Below, in pieces: positions 7,463-12,899 of a DNA stretch of 13,939 nt (positions are counted from its first letter, which is position 1; every line of letters starts with the position of its first letter). The translations under genes and the position numbers were made by a program. Source of the stretch: an uncultured Azospirillum sp. Its GTDB lineage: Bacteria; Pseudomonadota; Alphaproteobacteria; RF32; CAG-239. The notes beneath the pieces were generated by a model. The model was not told the origin of the DNA, did not search any database, and saw only the letters and a list, made by a program, of their open reading frames with translations. The DNA lies in the NCBI GenBank assembly GCA_900542055.1, contig UQMA01000033.1, positions 1-13,939 on the forward strand. The letters run 5' to 3'.

Positions 7463-7998
7463 TTATTTTTCAAAATCATAAAAATTCAAACCGACATTTT
7501 CATTTTTTGTTCGTTCAAGATGCCCTTTTGGCTGTGTATAAACAACAAATTCACCGCCTCCGTTCAATCTGGCATTCAACAAGTGACCAGCCAAAGCTTC
7601 ATAACGGCTGTTTCCTAAAGTAATATGAAAATGAGTATACAAACTGCCATCCATTTCCGATATATTTTCGCTCAGATTTGTTATTTCCATTTGTCCGCTG
7701 AATTTTTTGTCATCATATTTTTTAGTTTCAGGATTAAAAAAGCGCAAAGTTGCCTCATTAACAGCTCCTATACCGAAAACATTTTCCAATTTTACATTGT
7801 TAACTGTGGCAAAGTCATTTAATGCCGATACCAATTCCGCCCGATTTTTTACACTGACAACATACGTTGTTCCATAGCGTTTGGCTATTCAATTTTTACC
7901 GTGAACAACTTCGGAACGAACAAAAATATTCCAAAAATAAATTCCGCTTATTATTACCAACAACAGCAGAAAAACATTTATTGGTATCCAAATTTCAT
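7463..7998 (-). pseudogene. Broken membrane-anchored PPC (DUF296) protein gene
   Basis: The long open part (from about 7834) encodes most of a PPC/DUF296 domain, with GIGAVNEATLRFFNPETK, HFHITLG and AGHLLNA. This is a small fold known from AHL-type DNA-binding proteins and from stand-alone bacterial trimers. Upstream in the same frame are IAKRYGTTYVVSVKNRAEL, the domain's expected first strand, then a TGA at 7889-7891. Beyond the TGA, still in frame, lies a membrane segment (INVFLLLLVIISGIYFW). A good AGGAG site (8007-8011) stands 8 nt before an ATG at 7996-7998, but that ATG is in another frame and stops after six codons. So two lesions, a frameshift and a nonsense codon, separate start from domain. 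The original product was probably a membrane-anchored PPC protein. A shorter live protein from an internal TTG (7834) would lack the first strand. Confidence 0.7.
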
Positions 7999-8090
7999 GT
8001 GTTTCTCTCCTTTTATTAGATATAGATATAAATATAAATCTTATAGCGCAAATCGGCATGTTAAATATTAAAAACTCTGTTTAAGCACAA

Positions 8091-8122
8091 AAAAATCCTG
8101 TCCATAAAAGGACAGGATTTTT
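8091..8122 (-). terminator. Terminator after the 321-residue gene
   Basis: A perfect 13-bp stem (AAAAATCCTGTCC at 8091-8103 with GGACAGGATTTTT at 8110-8122) closes a 6-nt loop, 16 nt past the stop of the gene at 8139. On the minus strand it ends in a long T-run. It is symmetrical enough to act in both directions, which would insulate the decayed PPC gene. Confidence 0.9.
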
Positions 8123-8138
8123 CTTTCACAGTAATACA

Positions 8139-9104
8139 TTACGCGTTTGGATCGACACCGGCAATTCCATCGGAATAGCGATTCATAATATCGACCACAA
8201 ACTTCTCCGGTGTTGTAAACTCATCTTCCTGACGGCGCTCCAAGTGCCATTTATTATACAGGTTGAGAGCTTTGTAATACACCACGCTGTTCATTCCCAA
8301 TTTCAACAACATAGGCAGCGCATCAATAAGCAGGTCATGGGTTTCTTTCGAAATCCAATCGTCCAAAAACAGCCAGTGAATGAGAGTTATATGGCCTGTA
8401 ATCTTGGTTAAGACTTCATGAATGAAGTCAAAGCACATCTGCTTTACCAACAAAGGTTTATCACAAGTACTGTCGTAGATATGATAAACCACCAAACACT
8501 GCTCATCCAAAATTTTTCGGTTTGATGAAAATTCGGTTTGCATGGCAATTCGCAAAAGTTCAAGCGGAATTGGCTTTTCATACTCCTGCAAATTGCGGAC
8601 GTGCTTCAAAACTTGAAGCTGAAACAACTGATCCTCATCACGGCGGCGACTGTTTTCCTCCTGAAAAGCAATTTCTTTTTTAAGGCCGTCCATATCAAGT
8701 TCTACTATCAATGACACGGCATAAGAATAGAACTTTCTCCTCTTTGTCAAATACGCTCTGACATAGTCGAGAACCTGTCCCAACACTCGGCTTGGACGAT
8801 GTCCCTGATGTTGCTGCCAAGCCATTCTTTTTTCTCCCAAAGAAAGTATCTTCTCAAGATTGACACCTTCTTTTTTTTCGCGAATCTTAACAACAAGCTG
8901 ATAAGCGTAGGTTTCCGGATCAACGCGTAAATCATTGACATCGCGTGACAACTTCAAAAACCACTTGTCATAAACCTGTTTTTCTAACTCTGCGAAAGGA
9001 GCCAAGAAGTCCAAGATAATGTCTGTGTTTGGCTCTTCTTCTGAAAGAATAACTGCTGCTTTACGACTTGCACGTGGCAAGCGTGAGAATAATTTATTTA
9101 CCAT
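8139..9104 (-). CDS. Unrecognised 321-residue helical protein
   Basis: I do not recognise a family. The protein is soluble-looking and apparently all helical, with no signal peptide or membrane helix. A basic start (MVNKLFSRLPRASRKA) leads to an acidic segment. A basic, Gln/His-rich middle follows (about 92-125, with WQQHQGHRPSR and LTKRRKF), then a charged stretch around 145-170. The last third is Leu- and Trp-rich, including LIHWLFLDDWISKETHDLL. The segment ETHDLLIDAL (254-263) matches ETENLLIDGL in the neighbouring 252-residue protein at 7 of 10 positions, hinting at a shared repeat or distant kinship. No nuclease, ATPase or helicase motif is visible. The ATG is preceded by an AT-rich leader with no Shine-Dalgarno sequence. 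It has its own promoter and terminator. Codon use is closer to the two upstream genes than to the rest of the window. Confidence 0.75.
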   Translation of the reverse strand: MVNKLFSRLPRASRKAAVILSEEEPNTDIILDFLAPFAELEKQVYDKWFLKLSRDVNDLRVDPETYAYQLVVKIREKKEGVNLEKILSLGEKRMAWQQHQGHRPSRVLGQVLDYVRAYLTKRRKFYSYAVSLIVELDMDGLKKEIAFQEENSRRRDEDQLFQLQVLKHVRNLQEYEKPIPLELLRIAMQTEFSSNRKILDEQCLVVYHIYDSTCDKPLLVKQMCFDFIHEVLTKITGHITLIHWLFLDDWISKETHDLLIDALPMLLKLGMNSVVYYKALNLYNKWHLERRQEDEFTTPEKFVVDIMNRYSDGIAGVDPNA

Positions 9105-9139
9105 ATATATAACGAATTAATAATTTTTCAGTATTTTTA

Positions 9140-9168
9140 ATGTTAGTACTTTTTGTCTTTTCTGTCAA
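9140..9168 (-). promoter_or_regulatory. Promoter of the 321-residue gene
   Basis: A perfect TTGACA (9163-9168), 17 nt and TAACAT (9140-9145) read on the minus strand, with the start of transcription near 9133 and a leader of under 30 nt. The -35 box overlaps the T-run of the terminator of the upstream gene pair, so the units are packed tightly. Confidence 0.6.
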
Positions 9169-9174
9169 ACAAAA

Positions 9175-9206
9175 AGACGTTCCCTTCACAAAGGAAGGAA
9201 ACGTCT
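9175..9206 (-). terminator. Terminator after the 252-residue gene
   Basis: AGACGTT (9175-9181) pairs with AACGTCT (9200-9206), and after one mismatch CCTTC (9183-9187) pairs with GAAGG (9194-9198), with a 6-nt loop. On the minus strand it is followed by TTTTTGTTTG. It lies about 20 nt past the stop at 9225 and separates the two-gene unit from the 321-residue gene. Confidence 0.75.
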
Positions 9207-9224
9207 AATGAAAATTACCAAGAA

Positions 9225-9983
9225 TTAATCTGCATAGCCAAATAATTGGAGCAACAGATTAAGGAAAAACAAACGTCTGGCACGACGACCGGCAAGACCG
9301 GAAACATTTGATGTTTTCTCCTCTTGTTGAGCCGCAGCAAGGCGAACAGCTTCTTTGTCGCGGTGTTTTTTCACCTTACTGGCGAGTAACGGAAACATAG
9401 CTGTAAAAATATCATTTTTAGAGTATGTTCCTGCCTCGTTGTCGTGACGAATCATCAGACGAACTGCGTCCAATGGTACGAAATCACGATTCCAGAGTTG
9501 TATCCACAACGTTTCAGAAGGCTTGCAACCTTTGGCATATTTTTTTGCCAAATAGTTGTAGCAAAAGTTTGCCAACTCATTGTCCTTTTCAGGATACTTG
9601 AGACCATCAATCAACAGATTCTCTGTCTCGAGCGTGAAACCAGGAATTCCCTCATAATGAAGGATATAGTCCTTAAACTGTTTCTTCTGCTCTGCAGACA
9701 AAGCCGCTGCCTCAAGATTGCGGTGTTCAAGATACTCGTGACGGCGATTGTAGATAAAGTGCCACAAATCCATCATCTCTTTCTTGAGTCTTGCTGCATC
9801 CTGATCACTCAGAGTAACAACCGGCGCATCTGAAGTATTTTCATCTGCGTCACGTTCAAAATCCGGCTGCGACAGCTTGCGCTTTTGTATGCGACGTGCT
9901 GCCTCTTCTGGATTTTTCTCTCTCCACACTGTGCGAAGATAATCAATTTGATCTCCGCTAGGACGAAACTTTGTTTTTGTCAT
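9225..9983 (-). CDS. Unrecognised 252-residue helical protein
   Basis: No family is recognised. Residues 1-45 are strongly basic (QIDYLRTVWREKNPEEAARR, then KRKLSQ), followed by an acidic linker (about 43-62) and a helical core. The core includes LWHFIYNRRHEYLEHRNLEA, a segment ETENLLIDGL (119-128) shared with the 321-residue neighbour, and WIQLWNRDFVPLDAVRLMI. The C-terminus is striking: an Arg-rich patch (AGRRARR) runs into a hydrophobic tail, LFFLNLLLQLFGYAD. That could be a membrane-binding amphipathic helix or a partner-binding peptide. It starts 5 nt after the stop of the 103-residue gene, with a CAGG site overlapping that stop, so the two are one transcript. A terminator follows. No catalytic motif was found. 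Confidence 0.75.
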   Translation of the reverse strand: MTKTKFRPSGDQIDYLRTVWREKNPEEAARRIQKRKLSQPDFERDADENTSDAPVVTLSDQDAARLKKEMMDLWHFIYNRRHEYLEHRNLEAAALSAEQKKQFKDYILHYEGIPGFTLETENLLIDGLKYPEKDNELANFCYNYLAKKYAKGCKPSETLWIQLWNRDFVPLDAVRLMIRHDNEAGTYSKNDIFTAMFPLLASKVKKHRDKEAVRLAAAQQEEKTSNVSGLAGRRARRLFFLNLLLQLFGYAD

Positions 9984-9988
9984 ACCTG

Positions 9989-10300
9989 TTAGTTTTTAGC
10001 GTTAGACAAATAAGCCTTCTCAAAGGCTGAAATCTTAGCCAGCATGTGGCTGTTACCGGTAGCGCAAGATTTTGCTACTGTTACAAATGCAACATAAGTT
10101 GCACGAGTTGTAGCGTTCACCTGTGGCTTCTTGTTGTGGAGCACAGCTTCTGCTTTGTACTTCACGACAGGCTTGCGGAACTGGGACAACTGCATCTCAC
10201 TTATAACCTCACCAACGATAGCAACAATCTCTTCTCCAGTTGCTGACTTCAGGCGCTTCTTAAGCTCATTTGCCTGTTTTTTTGCTTCTTCTTGTGTCAT
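9989..10300 (-). CDS. Unrecognised 103-residue basic protein
   Basis: This is the first gene of the three-gene cassette. The small protein is Lys/Ala-rich. A charged helix (about 1-20, EEAKKQANELKKRLKS) leads to a hydrophobic stretch, EEIVAIVGEVISEM (about 23-36). A basic middle follows (FRKPVVKYKAEAVLHNKK), then an Ala/Thr-rich C-terminal half with one Cys. It has no signal peptide, no membrane helix and no CxxC or helix-turn-helix motif that I can see. The start at 10300 follows an AT-only leader without any Shine-Dalgarno sequence. Codon use (AAG, GAG and CGC mixed in) differs from the AT-rich genes around it. Its small size and lead position recall antitoxins and small phage or accessory proteins, but that is only positional analogy. 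Confidence 0.7.
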   Translation of the reverse strand: MTQEEAKKQANELKKRLKSATGEEIVAIVGEVISEMQLSQFRKPVVKYKAEAVLHNKKPQVNATTRATYVAFVTVAKSCATGNSHMLAKISAFEKAYLSNAKN

Positions 10301-10349
10301 TTTAAATGAATTTTAATTATAAAATATAGTAATACTTAACGCTTTAATT

Positions 10350-10378
10350 AATATAGACAAAAATCAGACATATTGCAA
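10350..10378 (-). promoter_or_regulatory. Promoter of the 103/252-residue gene pair
   Basis: Minus-strand TTGCAA (10373-10378), 17 nt and TATATT (10350-10355) stand about 50 nt before the gene starting at 10300. The leader is A/T only, with no ribosome binding site. Confidence 0.5.
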
Positions 10379-10391
10379 GTAAAAAAAACAC

Positions 10392-10420
10392 TTTTTTGTA
10401 TATATACTTCATACAAAAAA
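10392..10420. repeat. Perfect inverted repeat upstream of the cassette
   Basis: TTTTTTGTAT (10392-10401) and ATACAAAAAA (10411-10420) are perfect 10-bp arms around a 9-nt centre, just upstream of the cassette promoter at 10350-10378. It could be a regulator site, or a terminator remnant, since each arm ends in an A/T run. AT-rich arms can also arise by chance. Confidence 0.4.
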
Positions 10421-10600
10421 ATTAATCTTTGTTTTTCAATAAAAAGTTTTTGTGATAAATGGCAGATGATATGCAAAATAAAATAGCTTGCGCATGACAT
10501 CATAGAGGTGAATATATAATATAGCTTCAGAGTTTTTTATTGCCTTGACGGCTTAAGCAGATTATAAATTTATAGATTATACATTTTAGACGAGGTAAGA

Positions 10601-10960
10601 TTGATTAATTTGTTAAGCGTTTTTATCGGCGGCGGCATTGGCTCTATTTTTAGATGGTTATGTTGCAGCCTTATTTCCAGTCATTGGGGAACAATGTTTG
10701 TTAATGTTTCAGGTGCTTTTTTAATTGGTGCGGCCTATTCTTATTTTGCCAAAATGAGCACGTTGAGCCAAGAATTCAAGCTTTTTGTAATGACCGGATT
10801 GTTAGGCGGTTTTACAACATTTTCAACCTATTTGCTAAACTTTACAACTTTGGCAAACGACAATCGCCTAACTGAAGCTTTTTTATATTTAATCGGCTCT
10901 GTTTTAACCGGCTGCATTTTCCTATTTGCCGGCATGAAAATAGTAGATAATTTTATATAA
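10601..10960 (+). CDS. crcB: Fluoride channel CrcB/Fluc
   Basis: CrcB/Fluc proteins are small dual-topology inner-membrane channels that dimerise and let fluoride leave the cell. The 119-residue product has four hydrophobic helices. It shows the family marks GGGIGSIFRWL near the N-terminus, a central NVSGAFLIG with the conserved Asn, and GLLGGFTTFSTY, the Phe-box and Na-site region. I start at TTG 10601 because GAGG lies 5 nt upstream and the protein then begins like its relatives. A single copy is seen, as expected for homodimeric forms. A DUF2130 gene follows 50 nt later on the same strand. No crcB-motif riboswitch was recognised upstream. Confidence 0.93.
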   Translation: MINLLSVFIGGGIGSIFRWLCCSLISSHWGTMFVNVSGAFLIGAAYSYFAKMSTLSQEFKLFVMTGLLGGFTTFSTYLLNFTTLANDNRLTEAFLYLIGSVLTGCIFLFAGMKIVDNFI

Positions 10961-10971
10961 ACACCTGCCGT

Positions 10972-10985
10972 AATTTTGCAAAATT
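10972..10985. promoter_or_regulatory. 14-bp palindrome between crcB and the DUF2130 gene
   Basis: AATTTTGCAAAATT is a perfect 14-bp palindrome about 25 nt before the DUF2130 start. It may be an operator, or chance in AT-rich sequence. No clear promoter goes with it, so the gene may be read through from crcB. Confidence 0.3.
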
Positions 10986-11010
10986 TATTATATATTAAAA
11001 GGATATGAAA

Positions 11011-12222
11011 ATGCCAGAAATAAAATGCCCCAATTGCGGAGAAATTTTTACCGTTGATGAATCAGGATACGCTGCAATCGCCGGACAAGTGCGCAATGTT
11101 GAATTTCATAAAGAACTGCATGAGCGCGAACAGCAAATAATGAAAGAAAAAGAACACGAGCTTTCATTATTTAAAGCTCAAGCTCAAATAGACAAAGAAC
11201 GTTCAGTCAACCAATTAAAACAAGAAATAGAGCAGTTAAAAGCGCAAATTCAATCTTATGACCAAGTCAAAACAATTGCCGTCAACAATGCCGTTGATGC
11301 GCAAAAAGATGAATTGGTCGCTAAAGACAAAAAAATTCTTCAACTGGAAAGTTTGTTGAAAGAAGCTGAAAAAGACACATTACTTACAACGCAGAGCTTA
11401 AAAGAAAATTTTGCCATTCAACTTAAAGCTAAAGATACCGAAATTGCTTTTTATAAAGACCTAAAAACAAAAATGTCAACCAAAATGGTGGGGGAAACTC
11501 TTGAACAACATTGTGAAATAGAATTTAACAAACTGCGGGCAACAGCTTTTCAAAACGCCTATTTTGAAAAAGACAACGATGCCCGCACAGGAAGTAAAGG
11601 CGATTATATTTTCCGTGAAACAACAACCGACGGAATTGAATTTATTTCAATTATGTTTGAAATGAAAAATGAAATGGACACCACCGCAACCAAACATAAA
11701 AATGAAGATTTTCTTAAAGAATTGGATAAAGACAGACAGGAAAAAAACTGCGAATACGCCGTTCTTGTTTCTTTGCTGGAAGCCGACAATGAGCTGTATA
11801 ACACCGGAATTGTCGATATGTCACACAAATATCCCAAGATGTATGTTATCCGTCCGCAATTTTTTATTTCGATGATAACTTTGCTGCGCAATGCCGCCTT
11901 AAATTCTGTGCAATATCGCAGACAACTCTCCGATTATAAAAATCAGAACATTGATATTTCGCATTTTGAAGAAGATATGAATGACTTTAAAGAAAAATTC
12001 GGACGCAATTATCAATTAGCAAGCGACAAATTCAAGAAAGCCATTGAAGAGATTGACAAGACCATTGACCATTTGCAAAAAACCAAAGATGCCCTGCTTT
12101 CTTCTGAGAACAACTTGCGTTTGGCCAATAATAAAGCACAAGATTTGAGTGTAAAACGCTTAACACGCAACAACCCGACCATGGCGCAAAAATTTGCCGA
12201 ATTGCATAAAACTGAAGAATAA
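11011..12222 (+). CDS. DUF2130 coiled-coil protein with nuclease-like domain
   Basis: This 403-residue protein fits the DUF2130 family. A single CPNCG half-knuckle (Cys6, Cys9) opens it. A long coiled coil rich in Glu, Lys and Gln covers about 30-155, and a compact domain covers about 158-300. That domain contains GSKGDYIFRE and FEMKNE, whose Asp198, Glu217 and Lys219 match the D...ExK pattern of PD-(D/E)xK nucleases. A second coiled coil follows (about 310-370). I infer possible DNA cleavage or binding; no activity is established. The start at 11011 is favoured because AAAAGGA sits 7 nt upstream; ATG 11005 is too close to it. It lies 50 nt after crcB and is followed by a terminator. It has no signal peptide, so it is cytosolic. 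Confidence 0.85.
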   Translation: MPEIKCPNCGEIFTVDESGYAAIAGQVRNVEFHKELHEREQQIMKEKEHELSLFKAQAQIDKERSVNQLKQEIEQLKAQIQSYDQVKTIAVNNAVDAQKDELVAKDKKILQLESLLKEAEKDTLLTTQSLKENFAIQLKAKDTEIAFYKDLKTKMSTKMVGETLEQHCEIEFNKLRATAFQNAYFEKDNDARTGSKGDYIFRETTTDGIEFISIMFEMKNEMDTTATKHKNEDFLKELDKDRQEKNCEYAVLVSLLEADNELYNTGIVDMSHKYPKMYVIRPQFFISMITLLRNAALNSVQYRRQLSDYKNQNIDISHFEEDMNDFKEKFGRNYQLASDKFKKAIEEIDKTIDHLQKTKDALLSSENNLRLANNKAQDLSVKRLTRNNPTMAQKFAELHKTEE

Positions 12223-12228
12223 AAAGCA

Positions 12229-12253
12229 AGCCCTGCATTTAATGCGGGGCTTT
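12229..12253 (+). terminator. Terminator after the DUF2130 gene
   Basis: AGCCCTGCAT (12229-12238) pairs with ATGCGGGGCT (12242-12251), a 10-bp stem with one G-T pair and a 3-nt loop, followed by a short T-run. It lies between converging genes, and the A-run on its left side may let it serve the minus-strand deaminase gene too. Confidence 0.8.
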
Positions 12254-12261
12254 ACTATATT

Positions 12262-12735
12262 TCAGTAATTAACCTGTGAAAATTGTTCTTTCCATTTATG
12301 CATAGCAGCAACGGCTTCTTGTTCCATATCAGACAAATGTATTCCCGTTTTTACGCCGCTTTTCAGCATTTGATACAAAAAATCATCACGAAAACCTATT
12401 TCAGCCGCCGTTTTTCTTGTCGCCGCAAAATAAATATTTCTTATATTTGCCCACTGGCAAGCCATTAAACACATTGGACATGGCTCACAATTTGTATACA
12501 AATCACAACCCGATAAATCAAAAGTTTTTAATTTTTTACCAGCCAAACGAATTGTTGTGATTTCACCATGTGCGGTCGGATCACAATTTTTAAGAACCAT
12601 ATTTCTCCCTCTGGCTATAATTTTTCCGTCTTTTACAATAACTGTGCCGAAAGGTCCTCCCGTCATATCTTTTTCAGTTGATTTCAGCGACATTTTAATT
12701 GCTTCACGCATATATTTTCGGTGTATATTTTGCAT
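12262..12735 (-). CDS. Guanine-deaminase-like nucleoside/nucleobase deaminase
   Basis: This enzyme of the cytidine/deoxycytidylate deaminase fold probably converts guanine to xanthine or acts on a similar base. The zinc site is complete: His56 and Glu58 in DPTAHGEIT, and Cys86 and Cys89 in CEPCPMC. GGPFGTVIVKDGKIIARG and the later AAEIGFRDDFLYQML resemble Bacillus GuaD more than the tRNA deaminase TadA. The length, 157 residues, is close to GuaD's 156. I chose the ATG ending at 12735, with GGA 9 nt upstream; an in-frame ATG seven codons earlier (12756) is possible. A TATAAT on the minus strand (12781-12786) may be its -10 box. It is divergent to the PreT-like gene, consistent with a nucleobase-breakdown locus. 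Confidence 0.85.
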   Translation of the reverse strand: MQNIHRKYMREAIKMSLKSTEKDMTGGPFGTVIVKDGKIIARGRNMVLKNCDPTAHGEITTIRLAGKKLKTFDLSGCDLYTNCEPCPMCLMACQWANIRNIYFAATRKTAAEIGFRDDFLYQMLKSGVKTGIHLSDMEQEAVAAMHKWKEQFSQVNY

Positions 12736-12838
12736 AATCTTATTTCCATATTTCATCTAATAGACATATATTTTATCTTGATTATATATACTGCTTTTTT
12801 AATAAAATTTAAAGTTATAAATCTATGTTTTACAAAAC

Positions 12839-12863
12839 TGTTGCAACAATAACATAAACAGTT
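12839..12863. promoter_or_regulatory. Palindromic operator-like sites before the PreT-like gene
   Basis: TGTTGCAACA (12839-12848) is a perfect 10-bp palindrome covering the -35 box. AACTGTT (12836-12842) and AACAGTT (12857-12863) form an inverted repeat across the promoter spacer. Overlap with a promoter is what a repressor site would show; no regulator is known from this window. Confidence 0.4.
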
Positions 12864-12868
12864 ACAAT
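12841..12868 (+). promoter_or_regulatory. Promoter of the PreT-like gene
   Basis: TTGCAA (12841-12846), 16 nt and TACAAT (12863-12868) suggest a start of transcription near 12875. That point lies beyond an in-frame ATG at 12867, which supports translation from ATG 12900 instead. Confidence 0.5.
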
Positions 12869-12899
12869 GCAAAAAACAATTTTTAAAGAAAGCCTGAAA

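Larger units (their letters stand above)
10301..10600. other. AT-rich divergent intergenic region
   Basis: This 300-nt gap lies between the cassette and crcB. It holds the cassette promoter (10350-10378) and a perfect inverted repeat. For crcB I see only a weak candidate, TTGACG at 10545-10550 with poorly spaced AT-rich -10 sequences. I see no tRNA, no convincing small ORF and no fluoride riboswitch. The low complexity would suit an integration boundary, but no direct repeats marking one were found. Confidence 0.5.

Noticed and set aside
7463..7834. Intact PPC gene starting at TTG 7834
   Set aside because: It would lose the first strand of the domain, which is encoded in frame upstream, and no ribosome site precedes the TTG.
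7889..7891. Internal TGA read as tryptophan, meaning an altered genetic code
   Set aside because: TGA is a sensible stop for the gene at 614-1393, tryptophans elsewhere use TGG, and the same PPC gene also carries a frameshift. Gene decay explains both.
8139..10300. Naming the cassette a toxin-antitoxin, phage-defence or prophage module
   Set aside because: No toxin, nuclease, ATPase, HTH, capsid, integrase or transposase motif is visible; only position and size suggest it.
10440..10600. Fluoride riboswitch upstream of crcB
   Set aside because: The conserved GATGG and closing pseudoknot segments of the crcB motif could not be found before the start codon.
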